Assembly (NCBI RefSeq): GCF_900109575.1
Contig: NZ_FOAF01000011.1
Coordinates: forward strand, 62,001 to 126,000
DNA length: 64,000 bases
Reading direction: 5' to 3'
From: Olivibacter domesticus
GTDB taxonomy: Bacteria; Bacteroidota; Bacteroidia; Sphingobacteriales; Sphingobacteriaceae
A program made the translations under genes and the position numbers. Positions 52,261 to 63,100 of the stretch are shown here, piece by piece; position 1 is the first letter of the stretch, and each line of letters opens with the position of its first letter. The notes beneath the pieces are model-generated. The model was not told where the DNA came from. It was given only the letters and a program-made list of their open reading frames with translations, and did no database searches.

Positions 52261-53327
52261 TTTATATTTTGATTGAAATTATCTTCGTTTTCATACCATC
52301 CATGCAGCTCCCGAACCTGAATCATCGCAGCTAAAATATTATTCCATGTATCTTGCTTTTCCATCACCTCATTTGGAAACATGCAACCATCCCAACAAAT
52401 ATGTCTAAAGGCTTTGGTTAGATTTCCTTGATCATCCCTCAACCAGTAGCCCGCATCCTTTCCAATATCAAGCTTCCCGTTCGGGTCATTCGCTAAACAA
52501 TGGCGTCCCGTTTTATCATGAGAGCCAGACCCGAAAACAGTACCATCGTTTTGAGCAATATGAAAATCTATCGTCCAGGGTCGTAACCTTGCTGTCAGTT
52601 GCTTAAGCGCATTGCTAAGCTCTTCTCTATCTTTCCATTGAAAATCTGCTGGTAGGATGCGGTCCTCCGGACTGTTATAACCCAACAAATACAATAGTGT
52701 ATGCGCCATATCAGCTTGAAAACCGATATTAGGTCTATCCACTTGTTCCAACGTATCCAACATGGTCTTCCAACTGTGCATGCCTCCCCAACAAATTTCT
52801 CCTTCCGCTGCTAGTTGTTCCCCAAAACCAGCGGCCACATCACAGGCCTCCCGAAAAGTCTGCGCAATCATTTTTGTGCTGTGTACAGGGTGTTCTGCCC
52901 AGGCGCTGACACTTGAAGCAGAATCTATACGGATAATATTGGTCGTTCGTATTCCAAGCTTTCGCAGCTTTTCACCAAAACGACAGGCTCGCCGTACTAC
53001 ATCTACAAATCGTTTTCTTTCCTCTTCAGACCCCATTGCGGCGCCCCCAGAAGGAGGCCAAACAGGAGCTACCAGCGTGCCAATTTGTAATCCAAAATCG
53101 CGTACTTTATCATGCAGTTTTTTAATCTCACCTTCAGAAGCATCCATCCTTATATGTTCATCAAAGAGACCTAAATCAATGCCATCAAATTTTACTCCGT
53201 TCACTTCTGCCGCCGCTGTTTTCTCCAATAGGGTATCCAATGGAATGATGGGCTCAGATCCATCTCCTTTGCCCACTATTCCGGGCCAGGTTGCATTATG
53301 TAATTTTGGGAAATTATTCTTTTTCAT
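52257..53327 (-). CDS. sugar phosphate isomerase/epimerase-like TIM-barrel protein
   Basis: A 356-residue xylose-isomerase-like TIM barrel. Metal-ligand segments can be seen: [35 protein letters not shown] and [25 protein letters not shown]. No signal peptide. Such proteins often act with Gfo/Idh/MocA dehydrogenases in cyclitol or keto-sugar pathways, for example epimerising or eliminating a 3-keto-glycoside. It overlaps the dehydrogenase gene by 4 bp and follows the cupin gene after 10 bp. Substrate unknown. Confidence 0.88.
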   Translation of the reverse strand: MKKNNFPKLHNATWPGIVGKGDGSEPIIPLDTLLEKTAAAEVNGVKFDGIDLGLFDEHIRMDASEGEIKKLHDKVRDFGLQIGTLVAPVWPPSGGAAMGSEEERKRFVDVVRRACRFGEKLRKLGIRTTNIIRIDSASSVSAWAEHPVHSTKMIAQTFREACDVAAGFGEQLAAEGEICWGGMHSWKTMLDTLEQVDRPNIGFQADMAHTLLYLLGYNSPEDRILPADFQWKDREELSNALKQLTARLRPWTIDFHIAQNDGTVFGSGSHDKTGRHCLANDPNGKLDIGKDAGYWLRDDQGNLTKAFRHICWDGCMFPNEVMEKQDTWNNILAAMIQVRELHGWYENEDNFNQNIK

Positions 53328-53337
53328 CAGTATGCAA

Positions 53338-54549
53338 TTAAAAGTCTATTTTTAAATCAGGATTGTCTGGACCGAAATGTTTCAGTATCACAATAGGATC
53401 TGTTGTTGAATGATTCGTTATTTGTACCCCGGCTATAGCAGCCTTTTCGGAAACAAAAAACTCATCGTTCGTAAGTTGATCGTAACGTATTAACGCAGGT
53501 GTTTCAATATCCCAAACACCCATCTTCCCCCTACCTTGCATCACAATTAATCCATAGGCCGCATTGTCGTAAATAGTTACCGTTTGCTCAGGTAAAATGG
53601 TCAACTCTTTTGCACTAAATGCCCTTGATTTATAACAAATCCATTTTTCTATATAACCCTCTTCCAGCATTTCGCTCATCTCTTTAACCGGTAAAGGAGC
53701 CATAAAACGATTCTTCATCATATTAGGATCAAGGTTTAAATCCCAATCGATTACATCTAACAATTCATCAAGATCACCAATCTTATCTTTTGGCGTACCG
53801 TTCCAGAGCAGTTCCTCCGGTATGATCGCTTCATTTACCAAGGATTGATACATAGCAAATACATCCGAGGCCTTTTGTGGTTCATAGGTACATAAACTAC
53901 CTGGGGCATGCAGCAGACCGGGAGGTACATCCCAACCCGTACCTGGCTCAAGACGGTAAGCTTGAGAATAATTCGTGATTTTATTATCGCCCTTCGTAAA
54001 ATTCGCGAGACAAGTCTTTATTTCGTCCTTGCTGGTACCAGGTGCAATTCCCATAAACGTGTAAGGAAAATCACCACCATGATTGTTTAATTGGGGAGGA
54101 AAATAATAGGCTTCCGGCTTTCCCTTTTGATCTATCAGCGCTGCTTTTTCATCATTATGGTGTATATGATGTGGAAGAGGGCCCATATTATCAAAGAACT
54201 TTGAGTACATCGGCCAACTTTGATATTCATTCCATAATCGTGTTCCTATGAGTTCCCCCTTCAACATATCGACTGCATCTCTGAGAAGAGCCTTATGCGT
54301 GTTTTTTCCATCATCATATACGATAAAACTTAATCCCTCATGCTCACCCGTTAACGGTCCATTTTTTGCAGGTGTAGTGGATGATAACCATCTTTCATCT
54401 ATTCCTCCACGTTCACCTCCCAAAACATAGTAATCGTCTGGATGTAATTTAATTCTTCGTCCGGGTACACAGAAAGATCTGGGCACCCAAGTAGGTGCTA
54501 ACCGTAATATGCCTTTTCCGTGTTCTATTGCTTTTTGTATAATATTCAT
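53338..54549 (-). CDS. cupin-type isomerase, mannose-6-phosphate isomerase-like
   Basis: A 403-residue protein with a double cupin layout. [15 protein letters not shown] (about 125-139) is a metal-binding histidine cluster, and [16 protein letters not shown] (about 210) resembles the PPGTLHA box of type I mannose-6-phosphate isomerases. The C-terminal cupin contains [21 protein letters not shown]. It is not the housekeeping ManA by sequence pattern and sits between a DUF4432 epimerase and a TIM-barrel isomerase, so it probably isomerises a keto-sugar or uronate in that pathway (inference). Cytoplasmic. Confidence 0.78.
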   Translation of the reverse strand: MNIIQKAIEHGKGILRLAPTWVPRSFCVPGRRIKLHPDDYYVLGGERGGIDERWLSSTTPAKNGPLTGEHEGLSFIVYDDGKNTHKALLRDAVDMLKGELIGTRLWNEYQSWPMYSKFFDNMGPLPHHIHHNDEKAALIDQKGKPEAYYFPPQLNNHGGDFPYTFMGIAPGTSKDEIKTCLANFTKGDNKITNYSQAYRLEPGTGWDVPPGLLHAPGSLCTYEPQKASDVFAMYQSLVNEAIIPEELLWNGTPKDKIGDLDELLDVIDWDLNLDPNMMKNRFMAPLPVKEMSEMLEEGYIEKWICYKSRAFSAKELTILPEQTVTIYDNAAYGLIVMQGRGKMGVWDIETPALIRYDQLTNDEFFVSEKAAIAGVQITNHSTTDPIVILKHFGPDNPDLKIDF

Positions 54550-54581
54550 AAGCTTTAAATAAAAAATTGATCGTTAATTAA

Positions 54582-55652
54582 TTAATCTACATGTTCCTTA
54601 AGCAGATTTTCAATAGCTGTTGGATGATTCAGCACCTTGACTGCTATATTATATTCTTTGCGTTCGCCCGGTTGGAGGAATATTAGCTGACTATTTTCCC
54701 GTACTTTTTTCTGACCAACAGGCGGGTGTGTCCCTGGCTCCAACCCTGTTACATATTCGCCTTTTCCCCAATGTTGCCAATTTGTTAGCCACGGCAACTG
54801 ATCCTTCTGAAAATTTAAGGATACTGCTATTCCTAAATTTTCATTATGTATCCCACAACTACAAGCACCTTTTCCGTCACTTTTCGCGTCGATGAATACC
54901 GCTTCCTCGCCACTACCATTGTGATCTTGGATTGGCCCAACACATCTCTTGAAAGCCTGCCCTTCTTTAAAAATTTTATTGCCATCACCCACTTCACGGG
55001 GGTTCCACGATCCCGACCACAACAGCCTACTACCTTCGTCAACTAAGGGCCAACCAAAATTAAAGTGGTAAAGCAACATGTGCGGAGCCGGACAATTCCC
55101 ATGATTGGTAATCTCATCGTGAATATAAATCGTTGGCTCTCCTAAGATGACACGAATGGTTCGTGTTAAGGCTAAATTGGGCCCCAGAGGATGTCCTTGT
55201 CGCATCACACCCGTGATACTCATTTCTGGATGCTCCTGCTGAAAATCGGGCTGTTTAATCGAGATAATTTCGGCTGGGCAATTACTAATTTGATCATGAA
55301 GTCCTCTATCACCATATTCATCGCTTTCAGGTCCACCTATATGGGTAAGGCCACAGGTAACCAATAAGCCTCCCCCGAAAGTTCTCAGCCAATCAGCGCC
55401 CTTGTCTGAAAACGGTTGCGGTCTCGTTACACCCACCCTGCTTAGCCAGCATAAACTGTGCTGATTGAAAAATGCCTCCGCAATATCCATCGCTCTATCA
55501 ATAACTACTTTAAAGCGCAGGCCAGCACCCGTATTTATCCACGCAATGCGCGTACCTCTACCGGCGCCATTGTCCAGAACAGCTGTTTCAATACCGCCCA
55601 CTTGGGCGGTATTTGATACTTTTTCAAGCCAGCTTTTATTCTTTGCGTCCAT
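54582..55652 (-). CDS. DUF4432 family aldose epimerase-like protein
   Basis: A 356-residue galactose-mutarotase-like beta-sandwich. Features include RVVIDRAMDIAEAFFNQHSLCWLS-type text near 45-70, RTFGGGLLVTCGLTHIGGP (about 88-106), GDRGLHDQISNCPAE (His acting in catalysis), and MLLYHFNFGWPLVDEG (about 195-210). The family rearranges sugar ring anomers. It is cytoplasmic and begins 3 bp after the cytochrome gene, clearly in the same operon as the cupin and TIM-barrel genes. Its substrate is presumably the sugar released from the imported glycoside. Confidence 0.82.
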   Translation of the reverse strand: MDAKNKSWLEKVSNTAQVGGIETAVLDNGAGRGTRIAWINTGAGLRFKVVIDRAMDIAEAFFNQHSLCWLSRVGVTRPQPFSDKGADWLRTFGGGLLVTCGLTHIGGPESDEYGDRGLHDQISNCPAEIISIKQPDFQQEHPEMSITGVMRQGHPLGPNLALTRTIRVILGEPTIYIHDEITNHGNCPAPHMLLYHFNFGWPLVDEGSRLLWSGSWNPREVGDGNKIFKEGQAFKRCVGPIQDHNGSGEEAVFIDAKSDGKGACSCGIHNENLGIAVSLNFQKDQLPWLTNWQHWGKGEYVTGLEPGTHPPVGQKKVRENSQLIFLQPGERKEYNIAVKVLNHPTAIENLLKEHVD

Positions 55653-55655
55653 AAA

Positions 55656-58340
55656 CTATTTATTTTTGGGTTTAAACAGCTCACTATCTTTATTTCCGCC
55701 TGACTTTAAAAAGGCCATTAAGTCCTTCAATTCATCGGCATTTATTACGTTGATAGTGCCGGGAGGCATCATAGAAACTTCAGCAGTTTTGACACTTGTT
55801 ACGTTTTTCTTTGGGATCTCTTTTAGCACTTGAGGGGCGTATGGATTTTGTGAGATATAGTAGGTTTTTTCATCTTCATTTTTTAACCTACCCAACATGG
55901 AGCTACCGTCTTTTAGCTGGAAAATGGTAGATGCGTACTGATCGGAAATGACATTATTAGGCTCAATGATAGACTCCAATATATCTTTCGCCGTAAACCG
56001 CGTACCCAATTGCGTTAAGTCGGGACCAATGGATCCACCTTCTCCACGAACGGTATGGCATGATCCACAACGAATGGCCGAGAATAGCATCGCACCGCGT
56101 TTAAAATCACGATCACCAGAATCCTTTTCGACAATTGGCAATGCATCTTCCATTTTCCAATTTTTACCAGGTCCTTTTGGTCCTTCTCCCTCAAAAGCCA
56201 AAGAAGTTCCTGTACTACTAAGGAGCGAATCACCCGATAGCTTATTATAATGAGCATATTGCGATTTAGAGACTCTTTCTAATGCCATCTTCCGTGCCTT
56301 ATCTATAAAACCGATATAGCTGTTGCCCCCTTTATAACCAAAGGCATCATAAAACCATTTAAAGTAATTTTCATATAGCTCTTTTGTCCAACCTTCATTA
56401 GCAACACTCAGTACAGTGGCGAAGTATATCTGCTGTGCAGGAGGCATTTTGGCTAACATGTTGGCTATATCCAGCCCATATTGCGGATTTCGAAGAATTA
56501 AATCAGAAGATTGGGTAACGTTTTGATTCGTGGTATCGTCCTTTACGGTGTAGAGTAAGGGGATCGTTTTTTCAACGACATTTCCAGCTCCAATCTTTAC
56601 TAATATTTTACTAAGCTGCTGATCTAGCGTGTTGATATGGGAGGGGTATAAACCTGCAAGATGATTAACGAGCTCTTCTCTATCTTGCTTCTTCGGAACA
56701 CCCATACGGGCTATTGCCAACTCATACGCTCTTAATAGATTTTGCTTCATCACAAGCGGCAAATCAGAAATCGCTACTGTTTCCATTTTTTTCAACATCG
56801 CAGGTTGTAGGGAAGCATCTCCATTTCTTGCTAAGGCAATCATGGCCTCCGTTAAAGCCGTTACGTTGGTTTCTCGCAAAGCAAGATCTTTCCAAGTACT
56901 TACCGGTTGATGTTCAATTGCTATGCGCGCCGCATAACGTATAAATCGATCTTTATACTTCAAGTAGGGCCAAAGCTTTTCAGCGGTTCCTTCAGCAGAT
57001 AATTTGTGATATCCTTCTAACATTTTCCTTAATCGCTGCTTCTCCGTTTCTTTTTCTATCTTCCTTTCCTTTAAATCTATTTTTTGATAGTCTTTATAAT
57101 AAACGCGGTATAAATCTGACTCTAGCTTTCTACCACCACTCAGAAAGTACAAAGCACCATCGGGACCAATTTCTCCATCCGTAAGCGCCAAAGGAGAACC
57201 AGAAATAAATTCTTCGGCTTTAGCCTCATAGCTTGCTCCTTTAGGCTCCATGTGAACAGCATAAATAATCCCAAAGCTCCAGTCGAATGCTAGAAGACTA
57301 TTACTATACTTTTCCGGAAAGCGTGCATTGTGTGCAAACATGATATTTGTTGGTGATCCTTGTCCAATATTCAGCATGGCAGGTAAATTATCAGGATAAT
57401 TCGGCGACCATTTGTCGTTTCCTTTACGCCAACCAAACTCCGCTCCACTCGGCACATGACAAATCCGTGTAGGACGATACCAAGGCATTCCAAAATCCCA
57501 CTCCATATCCGAGTCGTACGTAAATAATTCGCCTACATCATTAAAAGCCAAATCGAAAGGATTTCGGAATCCTGAGCTGATCAGCTCCCACTTCTTCCCA
57601 ATAGAATCTGTTTTGGCAATCCATCCACCTTTATCGTGGCTATCAGCGTCATGTCCTTGAGGATCCAAAATAATCGGGAACAGGTTATCCCGTTGTCCAT
57701 TCGGTGGCAAGCGGTAACTATCCATTTTTGGTAGATCTGTAAAATTTCCTGCCACCACATATATCGATTCTTTATCTGGGCCTAAAACGACACTATGTGG
57801 TCCATGTTCACCTGAACCGTCGAGTGCCATGAGCTGCGTGATTTTATCGAATTGATCGTCATTATCGGTATCTTGTAGCCTGTATAAGCCACTCCCTTTC
57901 TTAAACTCGTCATTGGCTTTATGATTTACCATGACGTACAAACTATTGTGAGCCCATAAAAGCCCTTGCGCATAGCCCATTCCTACCTTATTTTTTGTGG
58001 TATCTTTTTTTTCGGAATCCTCCTTCGGAAAATCTAGCTTTTGAACGTTTGGTTTTACGGTTGAATCAGCGCCTATCGGTGGCAGTTCAACCCTATAAAG
58101 GGCACCAAATTGATCGGACGTAATCATACGTCCCTTATTATCAAAAGTCATGGCGACCCAAGAACCTAATTCATTATCAGAAGGGCTATAAATATGTTCC
58201 GCAACGAAATCTGGCGGCAACACAATTTTCTTCACCTTTGGATTTACTTCTACTACTTTTTCTGATGCACGGTGACAGCCAAATAGGCTCGACACTGCAA
58301 TCAAAACCAGCCATATAGAAATTTTCTTATACAATTGCAT
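55656..58340 (-). CDS. c-type cytochrome lipoprotein with a sugar-dehydrogenase-like propeller (PVC type)
   Basis: An 894-residue lipoprotein (lipobox LFGC, Cys22). An N-terminal beta-propeller like soluble PQQ sugar dehydrogenases covers about 35-380 (FVAEHIYSPSDNELGSWVAMTFDNKGRMI; FRNPFDLAFNDVGELFTYDSDMEWD). A helical HEAT-like middle (about 390-700) and a C-terminal cytochrome c domain follow, with heme motif CGSCH at 758-762 and an axial Met in the MMPPG box near 857. It resembles Planctomycetes-type cytochromes that occur beside Gfo/Idh/MocA and DUF1080 genes. It may take electrons from periplasmic sugar oxidation. The ATG at 58340 is preferred to a TTG two codons earlier. Confidence 0.88.
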   Translation of the reverse strand: MQLYKKISIWLVLIAVSSLFGCHRASEKVVEVNPKVKKIVLPPDFVAEHIYSPSDNELGSWVAMTFDNKGRMITSDQFGALYRVELPPIGADSTVKPNVQKLDFPKEDSEKKDTTKNKVGMGYAQGLLWAHNSLYVMVNHKANDEFKKGSGLYRLQDTDNDDQFDKITQLMALDGSGEHGPHSVVLGPDKESIYVVAGNFTDLPKMDSYRLPPNGQRDNLFPIILDPQGHDADSHDKGGWIAKTDSIGKKWELISSGFRNPFDLAFNDVGELFTYDSDMEWDFGMPWYRPTRICHVPSGAEFGWRKGNDKWSPNYPDNLPAMLNIGQGSPTNIMFAHNARFPEKYSNSLLAFDWSFGIIYAVHMEPKGASYEAKAEEFISGSPLALTDGEIGPDGALYFLSGGRKLESDLYRVYYKDYQKIDLKERKIEKETEKQRLRKMLEGYHKLSAEGTAEKLWPYLKYKDRFIRYAARIAIEHQPVSTWKDLALRETNVTALTEAMIALARNGDASLQPAMLKKMETVAISDLPLVMKQNLLRAYELAIARMGVPKKQDREELVNHLAGLYPSHINTLDQQLSKILVKIGAGNVVEKTIPLLYTVKDDTTNQNVTQSSDLILRNPQYGLDIANMLAKMPPAQQIYFATVLSVANEGWTKELYENYFKWFYDAFGYKGGNSYIGFIDKARKMALERVSKSQYAHYNKLSGDSLLSSTGTSLAFEGEGPKGPGKNWKMEDALPIVEKDSGDRDFKRGAMLFSAIRCGSCHTVRGEGGSIGPDLTQLGTRFTAKDILESIIEPNNVISDQYASTIFQLKDGSSMLGRLKNEDEKTYYISQNPYAPQVLKEIPKKNVTSVKTAEVSMMPPGTINVINADELKDLMAFLKSGGNKDSELFKPKNK

Positions 58341-58388
58341 AAACAATAAGTTGAATTCAGTTTATAAAATATTAAATGAGTATCTGTG

Positions 58389-58670
58389 ATACTTTTTTTC
58401 ATCAAATGCTTGTCTTATAAGGCATTCAAGCTTTCCCTTACAGGGAAGGTTCCCGCAAAAAGTATCCAAAAACTCTGGCTTAACCTGCGAAGCAAGCTTC
58501 ATTGCCTATTAAAAATCGACACGACAATGAAAAATCTTCTGACAAAGCCTCTGCCGTTACTTAGATAGTGCTACCAGAATATTTTGAGGCCAATTTCAAG
58601 CGAACGATCAGTTTTTCCTTCGACCACTTACATCATTTTCCACAGCTTTAGCTAATTCATCCGATAGTCA
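58389..58670 (-). repeat. dispersed intergenic hairpin repeat, copy C
   Basis: It shares with copy A the outer hairpin (ATACTTTTTT at 58389, AAAAAGTAT at 58457-58465) and the inner module with TTCCCTTACAGGGAA, and shares the body with both other copies. About 48 bp (roughly 58483-58530) are inserted relative to A and B. It lies between the cytochrome gene start and the SusD stop codon. A 9-bp direct repeat TATTAAATG flanks it (58370-58378 and 58675-58683), possibly a target-site duplication, though in AT-rich sequence. Confidence 0.75.
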
Positions 58671-58694
58671 TTACTATTAAATGCATGAGCAGTA

Positions 58695-60176
58695 CTACCA
58701 GCCTGGGTTCTGCTCAAATCCATTCAGCCTAGTCTCTCTTTCCGGTATAGGATACAGCAACATATATTCCTGCAGATTGTAGGAAGCTTTGCTAAGGCGA
58801 GAAAGGCGCTTTTTCTCTTCGATTCCATGCTGATTCATGATTTCAACAGCCTTACCGCTTCTTAGTAGTTGAAACCACCGATGATTCTCAAAGGCCACTT
58901 CGACACGTTGTTCATGCGCGATAGCCTCTTTAAGTTCAGCTTGGCTCAGACCGGCCAACGGTGCTAGTTTAGCCCGTGTTCTAACCTGATTAATGTATGG
59001 GTAGGGATCTCCACCTTGTTCATTGATTGCCTCGGCCAGCATAAGCAGGACGTAAGAATAGCGGTATACCGGCCAATCTTCATTAGCGCGATTGTCTTCC
59101 AAGAAGGGAGGATGATAGAATTTTTTTATGAAGGGAATTTTTCCACCAAAAGCTACCGATTCCTGAAAGGCTGCGTTGGACGCATTATCAAATAGTTGAA
59201 TAGATATATCTTTACGTACGTCACCTTCCTCATATGCATTCACAATACTTGGTGTTGGGATATTACTTCCACCCAGTTTGCCCGGAAATCCAGTAAGCTC
59301 CATCTTACCATTGCTTGGCCCGAACATGAAGATAAAATTACTAGCCTCCGTCTGCAAAGCCGCATCATACTGAATGGAAAATACACTCTCCGAATTATTC
59401 TTCGTTGCCGGATTAAAATTATCTCCGTAATTCGCCACGAGCGAATAATTCATGGTCGTCACCTGCTCTAAGGTTGATACCGCCAAATCGTACTCTTTTC
59501 TTGTCAAATAAACCTCACCAAGCAACGCAAGTGCAGCACCTTTAGTGGCCCGACCAATATCGTTACCACTATAGGATGCGGGAAGTGTTTCAATCGCTCC
59601 CTGCGCATCACTGATGATTTGATTGTAGACCTCTTCCACGCTTGCTCTACCTTCCGCAAAAGCGCTTTCAGGATCTGAAACCTCATGAATTAACAAGGGT
59701 ACTTCGCCGAAAAGGCGCACCAGATAAAAGTACTGTAATGCCCTTAAAAATTTGGTTTCGCCAATATACCTGTTCTTCAATGCCTCATCCGCAAACGCCA
59801 CAGCATCTACTCTATCTAAAATCACATTGGTTTGCTGAATATTATCATAAAGGATTCTCCAGCAGGTATTCACGTAGTTATTGGTAGAGGTGATCATAAA
59901 CTCGTCGATTTCTTCCCGTTGCTGTGCGCCACGATCGGTCTCATCAAATTGATAATTGGTGTTATCTGCGCGCATTTCTGTAAGCGAATAAAAGCAGTCA
60001 TTCGTATACAATCCCTGCAAGGATGCATAAGCACCGTTTACCGCACGTAAAATCTGCCCTTCATTTTCATAATAGTTGCCGTCACTAGAAAAAGAATAAG
60101 GTTCCACATCCAATAAGTTTTTACAGGATGATACCACCAATAGTAGACAGGCCATTATATAGATTCTAATTTTCAT
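58695..60176 (-). CDS. SusD/RagB-type surface lipoprotein
   Basis: A 493-residue partner of the SusC-like receptor encoded just upstream. Lipobox VSSC (Cys18). Family features are LDVEPYSFSSDGNYYENEGQILRAVNGAYASLQ, FLRALQYFYLVRLFGEVPLL, the TPR helix around ATKGAALALLGEVYLTRKEYDLAVSTLEQV, and YSYVLLMLAEAINEQGG ... HEQRVEVAFENHRWFQLLRSG near the end. The TTG at 60182 is replaced by the ATG at 60176. It binds the imported glycan on the cell surface. It is 17 bp after the SusC gene and is followed by repeat copy C. Confidence 0.95.
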   Translation of the reverse strand: MKIRIYIMACLLLVVSSCKNLLDVEPYSFSSDGNYYENEGQILRAVNGAYASLQGLYTNDCFYSLTEMRADNTNYQFDETDRGAQQREEIDEFMITSTNNYVNTCWRILYDNIQQTNVILDRVDAVAFADEALKNRYIGETKFLRALQYFYLVRLFGEVPLLIHEVSDPESAFAEGRASVEEVYNQIISDAQGAIETLPASYSGNDIGRATKGAALALLGEVYLTRKEYDLAVSTLEQVTTMNYSLVANYGDNFNPATKNNSESVFSIQYDAALQTEASNFIFMFGPSNGKMELTGFPGKLGGSNIPTPSIVNAYEEGDVRKDISIQLFDNASNAAFQESVAFGGKIPFIKKFYHPPFLEDNRANEDWPVYRYSYVLLMLAEAINEQGGDPYPYINQVRTRAKLAPLAGLSQAELKEAIAHEQRVEVAFENHRWFQLLRSGKAVEIMNQHGIEEKKRLSRLSKASYNLQEYMLLYPIPERETRLNGFEQNPGW

Positions 60177-60193
60177 GTTCAATCAGTTTAAGT

Positions 60194-63100
60194 TTAAAAA
60201 GTTAGATTGGCGCCTAACGTAAATATGCGAGGAACTGGATAGTTGGAATAATCAATCCCGGGAACCAGCGCGCCGGTATCTTCTCGATTATAATTCGTTC
60301 CTTCCGGATTACCACTATATCCAGTAAATAAGAACGCATTTTGTACCGTGCCGTATAGCCTTACCTGCTGTATGAATTTATTTTTGCCTAGTCCATTTGG
60401 CAGGGTATAACCTAAAGTGATATTTCTTATCCAAGCGTAATCTGTTTTTTCAACTGAATAAGAATGCGTATCACGATACATCACACGACCTCTTCCGGTA
60501 CCATTTGTTGTGGGAACCTTACCATTTCCAGGCTGCTCGGGTGATCTCCATCGGTCGGCTATTTCTTTCCGAACATTGAATACACCATCTATATTGCCTG
60601 TATAGAAATTCGTAGCACGGAGCATTTCAGCACCTACAGAACCTACTACTAATACCCTGAAATCCCAGTTTTTAAAGCGTAACGAGTTGGTAATACCCCA
60701 TGTAAAATCGGGATAAGGATTTCCGATCACATCGAAATCCTCTACTGGCGTAATCTGCCCATCACCATTTACATCTCTGAAACGCATATTACCCGGTATA
60801 GCGCCGGGGAAAGAAGGATATTGCGCAAGATCTGCCTCATTCTGGTAGATACCTTCTGCGACATAACCAAACAAGAGACCAACAGGGCTCCCGATTTTTG
60901 TGATGTTCGTTGGGTTTCCTTCACTGCTTACACCAGAATAAATAGGATCATCACTTCTACCCAAGGCAAGCACTTTATTTCTATTGAATGAAATATTAAA
61001 GCTGGTGCTCCAGTTAAAGTCATCTTTCGCAATATTAACTGAGTTTAAGGCGAATTCGAGTCCTTTATTTAACACATCACCTCGATTTTCAGTTACTGTG
61101 CTAAATCCGGAAGATTCAGGAATCTCTACATTTAAAAGTAAGTCTTGTGTATTCCGGTGATAATAATCTATGCTAAATGTTAAGCGGTTATTGAATCCAA
61201 CAAAATCAACCCCTGCATTAAATTCGCGCATCTTCTCCCAACCTAAAGAGGGATTTCCGAGGGTGTTCATCACACGACCACTTGCTAGCGTACCATTAAA
61301 AACATAATCATTTGTGCCAATATTGCTCATATAAGAATAGTTGCCAATATTGAAGTTGCCCGTAAAGCCATAAGATGCCCGAAATTTTAAATCATTTAGC
61401 CATTTCACATCCTTTAAAAAGGTTTCTTGAGATGCTCTCCAGCCCAATGCGAGAGAAGGAAAAGTTCCCCATCGATTATTTACACCAAAACGGGATGATC
61501 CATCTGTTCTGACAGTAGCTGTTACCAGGTATTTATCTAAATAGGAATAATTAGCTCTCGCCAAATAGGAGATCAAAGCCCAATCACTTTTGTCGGTTCC
61601 CCCTGTTATTCTAGCAGCACCATTGAGTGTTTTTATGTCATCATCTGGAAATTGATTACCAGTAAAATCGGCGGACTGATTTTTTTGTGACTGCACTGTA
61701 AATCCTATCAGCGCTGTAAGGGAATGCCCATTATCCGTATTAAAATCGTAATTCAGTGTGTTTTCATTTAACCAGTTCAGGTATTTTGATTGGATGTATT
61801 GTCCACTTGGAACGGATGGTGGTGCCGCATTCTGGTTTCCTAAAATGGAAGGTCTAAAATATTCACTATTTCCATCCTCATAATCTACATTGAAAGTCGT
61901 TTTGAATTTCAGGTTGTCCAGAATACTATATTCCGCATAGGTATTCATCAATAGTTTTATCCTGCTTGCTTTGTTCGTTGTTTCATTCAAAAACATCACA
62001 GGATTTGGCACTCCAAAACTACCGGGCGACTGTATATACGCATTATAGCTACCGTCTTCATTATACACGGGCGGAATCGGACTCGCAATATCGAAACCCT
62101 CATCCCGTCCCTGTCCGTTTACGCCACCTCTCGTAAACGTGAGCGAAGGAGACAGGTTAATCCCTACTTTAAAGCGATCTGACAAATTAGCGTCTACATT
62201 TGTACGGATCGAGAACCTATCAAATCCTGTATTCAACATCACTCCTTCTTGGTTAAAATAACCCGCAGACACGTATGTTTTTATCTTTTCCGTCCCACCT
62301 GAAATACTCAAATTAAGATCCGTCATTGGCGCAACTCGTGTCACTTCATCAAACCAATTCGTACCTTCTCCTATCAATGAGGGGTCTCTGTAAAGTTCCG
62401 GAACATCTTCCAGTGTAGGCTCTCGTCCTTCCTCAAAGCGTATTTTATCCATAATGGCTTCTTTACGCCATTGCGCAAACTCCTGGCCGTTCATTAAATC
62501 GGGTCTGCCTGTTTGCGGCACTTCTTGGAGCCCAGTACTTCCGGAAAATTGAATCACCGGCTTTCCACTTGCGCCACGTTTTGTGGTAATAATAATGACG
62601 CCGTTAGCTCCTCTCGATCCGTATATCGCCGTTGCAGAAGCATCCTTTAACACGGTCATAGAGGCTATATCTTGTGGATTTATGGCACTCATCGGGTTTG
62701 ACTGCTGTCCGGAAGAAGAAGGGATCGGAAAACCATCGATTACATAAAGCGGCTCGCTCCCCGCGCCAATAGCTCCTATACCTCTTACCTGTATTCTTGG
62801 ACCTCCGCCCGGTGTACCGTTCGAGGTACTGACATTAACCCCTGAAACCTGTCCAGTAAGCGCCTGATCTGGACTAGAAATTGCCTGTCCGCGCACGTTT
62901 TCCATAGAAATTGGTGCAACAGACCCCGTTACATCTCGACGCTGTTGACTTCCATATCCTATTACGACCACTTCTTCCAAGCCCTCAGAAGCACTTGCCA
63001 ACACAACGTCTAATTTAGCACCCTCCCCTATAGTGACCTCTTTCTCCTGGTAACCAATGTTTCTAAAAACTAATACCTGCCCTTTTTCCGCTTGAAGCTG

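Noticed and set aside
52762-53355. 197-codon frame on the plus strand
   Set aside because: It lies entirely opposite the TIM-barrel isomerase gene, has low-complexity Ser/Arg composition and no family features; a shadow of the real gene.
29861-58670. Insertion sequence
   Set aside because: No transposase frame and no long terminal inverted repeats; the three elements are too short to be autonomous.
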